From Ancylobacter dichloromethanicus (GTDB taxonomy: Bacteria; Pseudomonadota; Alphaproteobacteria; Rhizobiales; Xanthobacteraceae), in NCBI RefSeq assembly GCF_018390645.1, contig NZ_JAHBGC010000020.1, positions 168,862 through 232,861 on the forward strand: DNA of 64,000 nucleotides, in the 5' to 3' direction. Numbering within the stretch: position 1 is the first letter of the stretch; each line of letters opens with the position of its first letter. The notes beneath the pieces were generated by a model. The model worked only from the letters and a program-made list of their open reading frames with translations. It was not told the origin of the DNA and did not search any database. Of the stretch, positions 20,274 through 28,513 are shown piece by piece. The position numbers and the translations under genes are program-made.

Positions 20274-21173
20274 ATGATGCGGGCGATGTGGTGCCGGGCC
20301 GGGCTTGCCGCGATCGCCCTCGCGCTCGCCGCGCCGGCCGGCGCGCAGACCGTGCCCGCAGGCCGGCTCGACACGCTGCCGGCCAAGCAGGTGTTCGGCG
20401 CGCAGACGGCGTCGGCGCCGCTCGCGGCCCGCGCCATCGGCTTCTATTCCAAGGGGTGTCTGGCCGGGGCGCAGGCGCTGCCGGTGAACGGGGCGACCTG
20501 GCAGGCGATGCGGCTGTCGCGCAACCGCAACTGGGGCCACCCGAACCTCATCGCCTTCCTCGAACGGTTCTCCGCCAGGGTGGCGGAGGTCTCGCCATGG
20601 CCGGGCATCCTCGTCGGCGACCTCTCGCAGCCGCGCGGCGGGCCGATGCTCACCGGCCATGCCTCGCACCAGATCGGCCTCGACGCCGACATCTGGCTGA
20701 CCCCGATGCCGAAGCGCGAATTCTCCCGCGAGGAGCGCGAGAACATCTCCGCCACCATGGTGGTGCGCAAGGACCGGCGCGACGTCGACGCCGCGGTGTG
20801 GACGCCCGCGCATGTCGCGGTGATCAGGGCCGCGGCGCAGGACCCGGAGGTCGAGCGGGTGCTGGTGAACGCCGCGATCAAGAAGGCGCTGTGCCGCGAC
20901 GCGAAGGGCGACCGCGCCTGGCTGCAGAAGGTGCGGCCCTATTGGGGGCACGACTACCACATGCATGTGCGGCTCTCCTGCCCGGCCGGGGCGAAGGACT
21001 GCCGCCCGCAAGACCCGGTGGTGCCCGGCGAGGGCTGCGGCAGCGCGCTCGACTGGTGGTTCTCTGCGGGAAACCTCAATCCGAAGCCGCCGAAGGTGCC
21101 GCCCAAGCCCAAGCCGCCCCTGCTGGTGAAGGACCTGCCCGAGGCCTGCCGTCAGGTGGTGCTGGCGCCGTGA
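20274..21173 (+). CDS. mepA: Penicillin-insensitive murein endopeptidase
   Basis: The 299-residue LAS-type metallopeptidase cleaves D-Ala-mDAP crosslinks; E. coli MepA can also cut 3-3 bonds. A signal peptide (GLAAIALALAAPAGAQ) precedes the catalytic domain. Zinc ligands are in GGPMLTGHASHQIGLDADIWL and in HDYHMHVRLSCP. Two consecutive ATGs (20274, 20277) offer starts. Placed directly after an L,D-transpeptidase gene, it suggests a crosslink-making and crosslink-cutting pair. Confidence 0.92.
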   Translation: MMRAMWCRAGLAAIALALAAPAGAQTVPAGRLDTLPAKQVFGAQTASAPLAARAIGFYSKGCLAGAQALPVNGATWQAMRLSRNRNWGHPNLIAFLERFSARVAEVSPWPGILVGDLSQPRGGPMLTGHASHQIGLDADIWLTPMPKREFSREERENISATMVVRKDRRDVDAAVWTPAHVAVIRAAAQDPEVERVLVNAAIKKALCRDAKGDRAWLQKVRPYWGHDYHMHVRLSCPAGAKDCRPQDPVVPGEGCGSALDWWFSAGNLNPKPPKVPPKPKPPLLVKDLPEACRQVVLAP

Positions 21174-21205
21174 GCGGAGGGCGCCTGCGGCGCCTCGTTT
21201 CCCCC

Positions 21206-21309
21206 GGGTCCCGGCGCGGCGCTCCGCCTTCGGCTGCGCTGGGCCGGGACAAGGGGGAGCGGCCCGTTCCCCGGACAAGCCGCGCTTGCGCGGCGCCGAT
21301 CCGGGACCC
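21206..21309. repeat. Composite inverted repeat between mepA and the GMC oxidoreductase gene
   Basis: GGGTCCCGG (21206-21214) and CCGGGACCC (21301-21309) form perfect outer arms. Inside are two further hairpins: one with arms at 21208-21215 and 21243-21250, and CCGCGC-TT-GCGCGG at 21280-21293. The composition resembles interspersed palindromic repeats of Hyphomicrobiales. It separates convergent genes and probably stops transcription. Confidence 0.55.
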
Positions 21310-21330
21310 AGGGCCGGGCGGAGGGCTGGG

Positions 21331-22962
21331 CTACCCCCGCCCATCCTCCAGGATCATCCCGGCCGCCTTCTCGGCGATCATGATGGTCGGCGAATTGGTG
21401 TTGCCGGAAACGATGGTCGGCATCACCGAGGCGTCCGCCACCCGCAGGCCGTCTATGCCGAATACCCGCAGCCGGGCGTCGACCACCGCCATCGGGTCGG
21501 AGGGCAGGCCCATCTTGGCGGTGCCGACGGGGTGGAAGATGGTGGTGCCGATGTCGCCGGCGGCGCGGGCGAGGGCTTCCTCGCTGTCGTCGAAGCCCCT
21601 GCCGGGCAGGAACTCGTCCGGCGCGAAGGGCGCCAGCGCCGGCTGGGCGACGATGCGCCGGCCGGTGCGCAGGCTGTCGGCGGCCACCCGGCGGTCCTCG
21701 TCGGTGGCGAGGTAATTGGGCCGGATCAGCGGCGCCGCCGCACTGTCCGCGCTGGCGAGCGTCACCTGCCCCCGGCTGGTTGGGCGCAGATTGCACACGC
21801 TCATGGTGAAGGCGGGGAAGCGGTGCAGCGGCTCGCCGAACTTGCCGAGCGAGAGCGGCTGGACGTGGAATTCGAGGTCGGCGCGCTCCACCTCCGCCCG
21901 CGAGCGGGTGAAGATGCCGAGTTGCGAGGGCGCCATGGTCAGCGGCCCGCGCTGGAACAGCGCGAAGTCGAGCCCCATCTTCGCCCGGCCGAACAGCGAG
22001 TGGTACTGCTCGTTCAGCGTCGGCACGCCGGAAACCTTGTAGATCATCCGCAATTGCAGATGGTCCTGCAGATTTGCGCCGACGCCGGGGCGGTCGAGTG
22101 CCACCTCGAGGCCGTGCTGCGCCAGTTCCTCGCCCGGCCCGATGCCGGAGAGCTTGAGCAGGTGTGGCGAGCCGATGGCGCCGGCGGCGAGAATCACCTC
22201 GCCACGCGCCCGGGCGATCCGCGTCACCCCGTTCTGGCGGTAGACGACGCCGGCGGCGCGCCCGTCCTCGATCAGCACGCGCTGCGTGTGGCAGCCCGTC
22301 TCCAGCCGCAGATTGGCACGCGACAGCACCGGCTTGAGGAAGCCGCGCGCCGCGCTCCAGCGGAAGCCGCGCTTCTGGTTCACCTGGAAGTAGGAGGAGC
22401 CCTCATTGTCGCCGGTGTTGAAATCCGGGATCGGCGGGATGCCGGCCTGCTGCGCCGCCACCCGCACGGTGTCGAGCAGCTTCCAGGTGAGGCGCGGCGC
22501 CTCGACCCGCCATTCGCCGCCCCCGCCGTGGAATTCGGCGCTGCCGAGATAATGGTCCTCATGGCGCTTGAAGACGGGCAGCACATCGTCCCAGCCCCAG
22601 CCGGACAGGCCGAGCTGGCGCCAGTGGTCGTAATCGGCGGCCTGGCCGCGCATGTAGATCATGGCGTTGATGGCGGAGGAGCCGCCAATGGTCTTGCCGC
22701 GCGGGTAGTTCAGCGCGCGCCCGTTCAGCCCGGCTTCCGCCTGCGTCTTGAAGCACCAGTCGGCGCGGGGATTGCCGATGGCGAAGAGGTAGCCGACCGG
22801 GATGTGGAACCAGATCCAGTTGTCGCGCCCGCCGGCCTCCAGCACCAGCACGCGGCGTTTCGGGTCGGCCGAGAGCCGGTTCGCCAGCACGCAGCCGGCC
22901 GAGCCGGCGCCGACCACGATGTAGTCATACGTTTCGGCGGAATCGGTCGGGGCAGCGGTCAC
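21331..22962 (-). CDS. GMC-family FAD-dependent oxidoreductase (choline dehydrogenase-like)
   Basis: The protein of about 543 residues opens with the FAD dinucleotide-binding motif YDYIVVGAGSAGCVLANRLS and LVLEAGG. GMC signature regions follow: NYPRGKTIGGSSAINAMIYMRG, LAAGAIGSPHLLKLSGIGP, and the C-terminal FHPVGTAKMG and RVADASVMPTIVSGNTNSPTIMIAEKAA, which carry the active-site His and Asn. Substrates are primary alcohols of some kind; choline versus other alcohols cannot be decided. The GTG at 22962 puts the FAD motif near the N-terminus as in relatives; the open frame extends to 23040. Confidence 0.85.
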   Translation of the reverse strand: MTAAPTDSAETYDYIVVGAGSAGCVLANRLSADPKRRVLVLEAGGRDNWIWFHIPVGYLFAIGNPRADWCFKTQAEAGLNGRALNYPRGKTIGGSSAINAMIYMRGQAADYDHWRQLGLSGWGWDDVLPVFKRHEDHYLGSAEFHGGGGEWRVEAPRLTWKLLDTVRVAAQQAGIPPIPDFNTGDNEGSSYFQVNQKRGFRWSAARGFLKPVLSRANLRLETGCHTQRVLIEDGRAAGVVYRQNGVTRIARARGEVILAAGAIGSPHLLKLSGIGPGEELAQHGLEVALDRPGVGANLQDHLQLRMIYKVSGVPTLNEQYHSLFGRAKMGLDFALFQRGPLTMAPSQLGIFTRSRAEVERADLEFHVQPLSLGKFGEPLHRFPAFTMSVCNLRPTSRGQVTLASADSAAAPLIRPNYLATDEDRRVAADSLRTGRRIVAQPALAPFAPDEFLPGRGFDDSEEALARAAGDIGTTIFHPVGTAKMGLPSDPMAVVDARLRVFGIDGLRVADASVMPTIVSGNTNSPTIMIAEKAAGMILEDGRG

Positions 22963-23072
22963 GGCGGGCACCTGGGCAGCATCACGGGAGTGCGATAAAG
23001 CCGCCCGGCTTCCCGCGCGGCAAGCCGAAATCCCGCGCAAGGGCTGTTCGCAAACGCCCGCTCTGGGAGAGC

Positions 23073-23900
23073 CTAGTTGCGCAGCTTGCGGGCGAACAGG
23101 CCGATGGTTTTGGCGTAGACCTCCGCCTTGTTCCAGCCGAGCAGGGCCTGATAGTTCGGCTCGCCCGGCCCCCAGCCGGCGCCCGCGCGCCAGCCATGGC
23201 CGCGCAGGTAGTTGGCGGTGGAGGCCAGCACGTCGGGGGCGCTGCGCACCAGGTCGGCGCGGCCATTGCCGTCGAAATCGACCGCGAACTTCACATAGGA
23301 GGAGGCCAGGAACTGGGTCTGGCCGATCTCCCCGGCCCAGGCGCCGCGCATCTCGTCAAGGGTGAGGTCGCCATGCTGGTAGATGCGCAGCGCGTCGAGA
23401 AGCTGGGCGGTGAAGAAGCCGGAGCGCCGGCAGTCATAGGAGAGGGTGGCAAGCGAGCGCATGATCGACATCTTGCCCTGGTTGACGCCGTAATCGGTCT
23501 CCAGGCCCCAGATCGCCACCAGCACCTCGCCCGGCACGCCGTAACGCTGCTCGATGCGGGCGAGGGTGGAGGCATATTGCTTGAGCTTCTGCTTGCCCCG
23601 GGAAATGCGCCCGGAACTGATCCGGTTGGCGGCGAACTGCTCGAAGCTCATCTTGAAGTGCTTCTGGTTGCGGTCGAGCCGGATCACGGTGGTGTCGTAG
23701 GTCACCCCGTCCAGCGCGCGCAGCGCCGTCGGCCTGATGCCCTGCGCCTGCGCCTCGCGCTTGAACGCCGGCAGCCAGGCGGCAAAGCCGGAGGCGTCAT
23801 TGCCGCAGGGCGCCGCCAGCGCCGGCGCCAACATCAATGGAAGCCCGCAGACCGCCGCGAGGCCGCTGCGCCACACCTGCCTGAAAATGCCCGTGATCAT
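23073..23900 (-). CDS. MltB-type lytic murein transglycosylase
   Basis: The 275-residue exported protein has a signal peptide ending LAPALA and the SLT2 (MltB) domain. FAAWLPAFKREAQAQGIRPTALRALDGV is the family N-terminus; the catalytic Glu is in ALVAIWGLETDYG-like VLVAIWGLETDYGVNQG; AGEIGQTQFLASSYVKFAVDFDGNGRADL is the conserved substrate-cleft segment. It cleaves glycan strands to 1,6-anhydro ends. The start MITGIFRQVW (23900) is chosen over the longer frame because it leads directly into the signal peptide. Confidence 0.92.
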   Translation of the reverse strand: MITGIFRQVWRSGLAAVCGLPLMLAPALAAPCGNDASGFAAWLPAFKREAQAQGIRPTALRALDGVTYDTTVIRLDRNQKHFKMSFEQFAANRISSGRISRGKQKLKQYASTLARIEQRYGVPGEVLVAIWGLETDYGVNQGKMSIMRSLATLSYDCRRSGFFTAQLLDALRIYQHGDLTLDEMRGAWAGEIGQTQFLASSYVKFAVDFDGNGRADLVRSAPDVLASTANYLRGHGWRAGAGWGPGEPNYQALLGWNKAEVYAKTIGLFARKLRN

Positions 23901-23983
23901 CCCCGCCCCCTGCCGTTGTCCGTGTTGCCAGCATGACGCAGGCGGATGAACGGGTCGTTTCACCTCCGCGTCATTGGCGGTGC

Positions 23984-24727
23984 TCAGATGCCGATGCGCC
24001 CGAAGCCGGGCAGCTTGATGCCGGGCCGGCGCAGGTCGAGCCCGGCAACGGCACCGAGCAGGTTGAACTCGATCCCCTCCACCCAGGCGAGGGTGAGGCC
24101 GGCATAGCCGTCCAGCGAGACCCGCAGCCCGGTGCGCGAGGGGGCGAGGCCGAACCAGCCGCCATCGACCGGGTAGTCCTTGCCGATGGCGGTGGGGGGC
24201 AGGGCGACGGCCATCTCGGGAATCCGGCCGATGACATGGGCGACGAAGCTGTTCGAGTTCGGGCCGGGCCAGACATGGTAGTCGCCGGCGTCGCCATAGG
24301 GGTAGGAGGCGATGGCCGCCCGCAGCTTCGGGATCAGCCGCTCGGCATCCGCGCCGGTGGCCTCGAACACGATCTCCGGGTCGTTGCCATACCAGCGCCC
24401 GTCCGGCGCGTAGCTGTTGTGGCGGATCGGCCGGCCCCAGCCGACCTTGTCGTAGCGCTCATAGGCCCTCGCGCCGGGCTCCTTGAACACGATCCAGCTA
24501 TGCACGGCGAAGATGCCGCGCCAGCGGCCGACGCGGGCGGCATAGATGCGCACCATCGCCTCGGGATGGGCCTCCGCGGCCGGCAGCGTGCCGGTGCTCG
24601 ACCAGTCGGCGGTGCTCCAGCTGCGCGTCCAGTCGGTGGTCTGCCACTGCACCAGCGCATGGGCGCCGAGCGGCAGGGCGAAGAGCAGCAGAAATCCGAG
24701 AAGCATGAGGCGGAGGGCTTTCAGCAT
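23984..24727 (-). CDS. DUF3750 domain protein
   Basis: The 247-residue protein has an N-terminal hydrophobic segment (LKALRLMLLGFLLLFALPLGAHAL) serving as signal or anchor, then the DUF3750 domain: RIYAARVGRWRGIFAVHSWIVFK, YERYDKVGWGRP, and YHVWPGPNSNSFVAHV, with conserved His, Trp and Asn residues. Function is unknown; the envelope is its likely location. It is transcribed alone on the minus strand, divergent from the malonyl-CoA decarboxylase gene. Confidence 0.85.
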   Translation of the reverse strand: MLKALRLMLLGFLLLFALPLGAHALVQWQTTDWTRSWSTADWSSTGTLPAAEAHPEAMVRIYAARVGRWRGIFAVHSWIVFKEPGARAYERYDKVGWGRPIRHNSYAPDGRWYGNDPEIVFEATGADAERLIPKLRAAIASYPYGDAGDYHVWPGPNSNSFVAHVIGRIPEMAVALPPTAIGKDYPVDGGWFGLAPSRTGLRVSLDGYAGLTLAWVEGIEFNLLGAVAGLDLRRPGIKLPGFGRIGI

Positions 24728-24941
24728 GGCCGCCGAAGATGCCCGCGGAGGCCTGCCATTTAAAGGGGCGGACGCGGTCGCGCGCGAAAACGTGTCCGGC
24801 GGGGACGCGCCCCGGTGGCCGTGGCCGGGCCGCCCGGCCACGCGGCGTCTTGCGCGAGTCGTCGCCTGAGGGTCAGATGGCCGAGGTCGGACGGCCAAGG
24901 GTCGGACGGCACGGCGGGCACGCGCGAACGGGAGGGGCGGC

Positions 24942-26327
24942 ATGGACGGCGGAACCAGCTTCTTCGGCGACCTGCTTGGGTCGATCGCCGAGCGCGGGCG
25001 CTCGCTGCTCGATCTCGGGCGCGAGCGGCGCCCGGCCGGCGCGGCGCGGGCGGCGAGCGTCACGCAGCTCTGCGAGCGCCTGCTGTCGGGTCGGGGCGAG
25101 GCCTCCGGCGTCGCGCTGGCGCAGGAGATACTGGCCGCCTATGGGAGGCTGCGCAGCGGCGAGCGGATCGCCTTCTTCGAGACGCTGGCGACCTCCTTCG
25201 GGCCCGATGCGGCCCGGCTGGACAAGGCGCTGGCCGCCTATGCCGCCGCGCCGGACGCGCGCAGCGTGGCCGAACTGCACGCCGCCAGCGAGCCGCGCCG
25301 GCAGGAGCTGATCCGCCGCTTCAACCTCGCGCCCGGCGCCACCGCGCGGCTGGTGGCGATGCGTGCCGACCTCATCGGATTCCTGCCGCGTCGCCGCGAT
25401 CTCGCCGAGGTCGACCGCGACTTCACCCATCTCTTTGCTTCGTGGTTCAATCGGGGGTTTCTCGTGCTGCGCCGGATCGACTGGTCGACACCCGCCAATG
25501 TGCTGGAAAAGATCATCCGCTATGAGGCGGTTCATGAAATCCGCGACTGGAACGACCTGCGCGCCCGCGTCGACAGCCCGGACCGGCGCTGCTACGCCTT
25601 CTTCCACCCCGCGCTGGTGGACGAGCCGCTGATCTTCGTCGAGGTGGCGCTGACCCGTGAGGCGCCCTTCGCCATCGCCCCGATCCTCGCTACCGGACGC
25701 ACACCGCTGGCGCCGGAGGCGGCGCGCACCGCCGTGTTCTATTCCATCTCCAACTGCCAGACCGGGCTCGGCGGGGTCAGCTTCGGCAATTTCCTGATCA
25801 AGCAGGTGGTGGCGGAAATCTCCCGCGAATTTCCCAATCTGCGCGAATTCGTGACCCTCTCCCCGGTGCCCGGCTTCCGGGGCTGGCTGGAGGCGGAGAT
25901 CGCCGACCCGGCCTCGGCCGTGCTGACGCCGGACGACCGCGCCACGCTGGCGCTCTTTGCCGGCGACGAGCCGCCGGAGGAGGCGGCGCGAGACCGGCTC
26001 CGCCCGGTCATCGAGGCGCTGGCGGCGCATTATTTCCTGATCGCACGCTCGGCGAAGGGCAAGCCGCTCGACCCGGTGGCGCGCTTCCACCTCGGCAATG
26101 GCGCGCGGCTGGAGCGGATCAACCCGTTCGGCGACCTCTCCCGGCGCGGCATGGCGCAGGCCTTCGGGCTGATGGTGAACTACCGCTACCTCATCGAGGA
26201 CATCGAGAAGAACCACGAGGCGTTCTTCGACCGCGGCACCATCGTGGCGAGCGCGCCGGTGCGCAAGCTGCTGCGCCATGAGGAGCCACCCCGGCAGCCG
26301 GCGCTGCGGGAGGCGGCCGGGCGATAG
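24942..26327 (+). CDS. Malonyl-CoA decarboxylase
   Basis: The 461-residue enzyme converts malonyl-CoA to acetyl-CoA and CO2. The helical N-terminal domain is followed by the acetyltransferase-like catalytic domain with CYAFFHPALVDEPLIFVEVAL, FYSISNCQTGLGGVSFGNFLIKQ, and HFYLGNGA-like FHLGNGARLERINPFGDLS near the end, including the catalytic-region Ser-His positions. In rhizobia the gene (matA) is usually with matB and matC for malonate use; neither is here. The gene lies 102 bases before a cyclopropane fatty acid synthase. GGGAGGGG precedes the ATG. Confidence 0.92.
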   Translation: MDGGTSFFGDLLGSIAERGRSLLDLGRERRPAGAARAASVTQLCERLLSGRGEASGVALAQEILAAYGRLRSGERIAFFETLATSFGPDAARLDKALAAYAAAPDARSVAELHAASEPRRQELIRRFNLAPGATARLVAMRADLIGFLPRRRDLAEVDRDFTHLFASWFNRGFLVLRRIDWSTPANVLEKIIRYEAVHEIRDWNDLRARVDSPDRRCYAFFHPALVDEPLIFVEVALTREAPFAIAPILATGRTPLAPEAARTAVFYSISNCQTGLGGVSFGNFLIKQVVAEISREFPNLREFVTLSPVPGFRGWLEAEIADPASAVLTPDDRATLALFAGDEPPEEAARDRLRPVIEALAAHYFLIARSAKGKPLDPVARFHLGNGARLERINPFGDLSRRGMAQAFGLMVNYRYLIEDIEKNHEAFFDRGTIVASAPVRKLLRHEEPPRQPALREAAGR

Positions 26328-26429
26328 GCGGTCGGGCGATAGGCTCGCGCGCGCTTGACAGGGCAGGGGGCCTTATGCCCGATGCCGGCAGGCGGACCGG
26401 CGGGGCTCGCCGGGCAGGCGGAGCGTTCC

Positions 26430-27650
26430 ATGCGGTTTCTACCCCATCTCCTGAAGCGGTTCGTCCATAAGGGCCGGCTCACCCTCATCGAGCCGGACGG
26501 CACGCGCACCGTCTTCGGCAGCGGGCAGGACGGGCCGGACGTGGTGATGCGCCTGCACGACGACAGGCTCGACCGCGAGCTGTTCTTCAATCCCGAGCTG
26601 GTCTCCGCCGAGGCCTATATGGATGGCCGGATCACCTTCGAGGACGGCTCGTCCGTCTATGACTTTCTCTCGCTGTTCTCGGTCAACCGGGGCGGCCTCG
26701 CCTCGCATCCGGTGCAGCAGGCGCTGCGGCGGAGCTGGCGCGCGCTCAAGCGCTGGCACCAGTCCAACCCGCTGGGGCGCTCGGCCACCAACGCGCAGAG
26801 CCATTACGACCACCCGCCGGAATTCTACCGGCTCTGGCTCGATTCGCGGATGATCTATTCCTGCGCCTATTTCCCGACCCCCGACGCCTCGCTGGAGGAG
26901 GCGCAGGAGGCGAAGCTGCGCCACATCGCCGCCAAGCTGAAGCTGGAGCCGGGCATGCGGGTGGCCGAGATCGGCTCGGGCTGGGGGGCGCTCGCCATCT
27001 ATCTCGCCCAGCTCGGCGTGCATGTCACCGCCATCAACGTCGCCACCGAGCAGCTCGCCGAATCGAGGAAGCGGGCCGAGGCAGCCGGGGTCGCCGACCG
27101 CATCACCTTCTTCGAGCGCGACTATCGCGAACTGACCGGCAGCTTCGACCGCATCGTCTCCGTCGGCATGATGGAGCATGTCGGAGTCACTCATTTCGAC
27201 GAGTATTTCGGCACCATCAAGCGGCTGCTGGCGCCGGGCGGCTTCGCCATGATCCACGCCATCGGCCGCATGTCGCCGCCCGGCTCGACGGCGCCGTTCA
27301 TCCGCAAGTACATCTTCCCCGGCGGCTATGTGCCGGCGATGTCGGAGGTGTTCACCTCGCTGGAGCGGGTCGGGCTGTGGACCGCCGACTGCGAGATTTT
27401 GCGGCTGCACTATTACTGGACCATCCGCCACTGGCGGCTGAACTTCGAGGCCAGGCGCGGCGAGGTCGTCGCCATGATGGGCGAGCGCTTCGCGCGGATG
27501 TGGGAATTCTATCTGGTCGCGGTCGAACTCGGCTTCCTCAACGGCTCCAACATGGTGTTCCAGCTGCTGCTGTCGAACGAGCGCGACGACGTGCCGGTGA
27601 TCCGCGACTTCATCGTCGACGAGGAGCGGGCGCTGGCCGCGCGCGGGTGA
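26430..27650 (+). CDS. cfa: Cyclopropane-fatty-acyl-phospholipid synthase
   Basis: The 406-residue SAM-dependent enzyme methylenates unsaturated acyl chains of membrane lipids. The N-terminal lipid-binding part is followed by the methyltransferase domain: SHYDHPPEFYRLWLDSRMIYSCAYF, the SAM site MRVAEIGSGWGALAIYLA, RDYRELTGSFDRIVSVGMMEHVG, and the C-terminal LRLHYYWTIRHWR and FYLVAVELGF, close to E. coli Cfa. MRFLPHLLKRF at 26430 is preferred since GGAG lies 6 bases upstream; longer reads lack this. Confidence 0.92.
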   Translation: MRFLPHLLKRFVHKGRLTLIEPDGTRTVFGSGQDGPDVVMRLHDDRLDRELFFNPELVSAEAYMDGRITFEDGSSVYDFLSLFSVNRGGLASHPVQQALRRSWRALKRWHQSNPLGRSATNAQSHYDHPPEFYRLWLDSRMIYSCAYFPTPDASLEEAQEAKLRHIAAKLKLEPGMRVAEIGSGWGALAIYLAQLGVHVTAINVATEQLAESRKRAEAAGVADRITFFERDYRELTGSFDRIVSVGMMEHVGVTHFDEYFGTIKRLLAPGGFAMIHAIGRMSPPGSTAPFIRKYIFPGGYVPAMSEVFTSLERVGLWTADCEILRLHYYWTIRHWRLNFEARRGEVVAMMGERFARMWEFYLVAVELGFLNGSNMVFQLLLSNERDDVPVIRDFIVDEERALAARG

Positions 27651-27728
27651 GGCAAGGCCGGCATTCCGCCGGCCGCGCGCCCGCCACGTTCCGCCCGCCA
27701 CGTTCCGCCTGCCGCCAGCCGGCTGCCG

Positions 27729-28388
27729 CTATGTCCGGGGCTGCGTGCCGTAATAGGACAGGAATACCCGCACGGCGCGCTCGACCGTTTCCTCGATCTG
27801 CGCCGGCGTGGGCTGTTCACCGACACCGAAGAGCAGGCCCTTCACGCTGTTGCTCTGGCACAGGTTGAAGAACTCGTAGGCGGCGGCGAGATCGTCGTCG
27901 ATCCGCAGCCGGCCGAGATCGGCCTGCCGGCGCAGCAGGGCGGCCAGCCGCTGGCCGCCATGGCAGGGGCCGGCATCGAAGAAGGTGCGGCCGATGCGCG
28001 GGAATTTCTCGGCGATGGCGATGACCATGCGCACCATGCGGATCTGGTCCGGCTGCACCATCATGGTCATGAAGGAGATGCCGAGGCGGCGCAGCAGCAT
28101 CTCCACGTCGTCGCCCGACGGGTCGACCTCGAACAGGCGCTCGGCCGAGCGGGTGCGGTCATTGTGCACCAGCGCCTCGAACAGCTCTGCCTTGCTGGCG
28201 AAGTAGACATAGATCGTCGCCTTGGAGACGCCGGCGGCCTTGGCCACTTCGTCCATGCTGGCGCCGTCGAAGCCCTTCTCGAAAAAGACCTTCCGCGCGC
28301 CGTCGATGATCTCGCGGCGCTTGGACGATTCCGGCTCGGCGTGCGGCGCGGCGGCGGGCGTTTCGGTGTCGATCATGGTCATGGTCAT
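27729..28388 (-). CDS. TetR/AcrR-family repressor of the adjacent pump
   Basis: The 219-residue protein has a TetR DNA-binding domain at about 20-70: RREIIDGARKVFFEKGFDGASMDEVAKAAGVSKATIYVYFASKAELF. The C-terminal half (with an AefR-like shape, IAEKFPRIGRTFFDAG) would bind an inducer. It is divergent from the EmrAB-type operon, and the gap holds two palindromes that fit TetR-family operators, so local repression and autoregulation are likely. Three close in-frame ATGs make the exact start uncertain. Confidence 0.88.
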   Translation of the reverse strand: MTMTMIDTETPAAAPHAEPESSKRREIIDGARKVFFEKGFDGASMDEVAKAAGVSKATIYVYFASKAELFEALVHNDRTRSAERLFEVDPSGDDVEMLLRRLGISFMTMMVQPDQIRMVRMVIAIAEKFPRIGRTFFDAGPCHGGQRLAALLRRQADLGRLRIDDDLAAAYEFFNLCQSNSVKGLLFGVGEQPTPAQIEETVERAVRVFLSYYGTQPRT

Positions 28389-28439
28389 GGTTACCCTCGG
28401 CCTTCTGATAGGGCGCCTGGGGCGGGCTTGTCAAAGCAC

Positions 28440-28467
28440 TTGACTAAACAGTTTAGTTTGATATGTA
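28440..28467 (+). promoter_or_regulatory. Candidate promoter of the EmrAB-type operon
   Basis: TTGACT (28440-28445), a 16-base spacer and TATGTA (28462-28467). The -35 box and spacer overlap the upstream operator palindrome. Confidence 0.45.
28443..28457. promoter_or_regulatory. TetR-type operator 1
   Basis: ACTAAACAGTTTAGT is a perfect palindrome with 7-base arms around one central base. It overlaps the candidate pump promoter. Confidence 0.7.
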
Positions 28468-28480
28468 AAGCAATAAGTGA

Positions 28481-28495
28481 ACTGAACGGTTTAGT
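28481..28495. promoter_or_regulatory. TetR-type operator 2
   Basis: ACTGAACGGTTTAGT repeats operator 1 with one broken pair. The centres of the two sites are 38 bases apart. It lies just before the ribosome site of the membrane-fusion gene (GGGAGG, 28503-28508). Confidence 0.65.
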
Positions 28496-28513
28496 TGCAA
28501 ACGGGAGGGCGGC

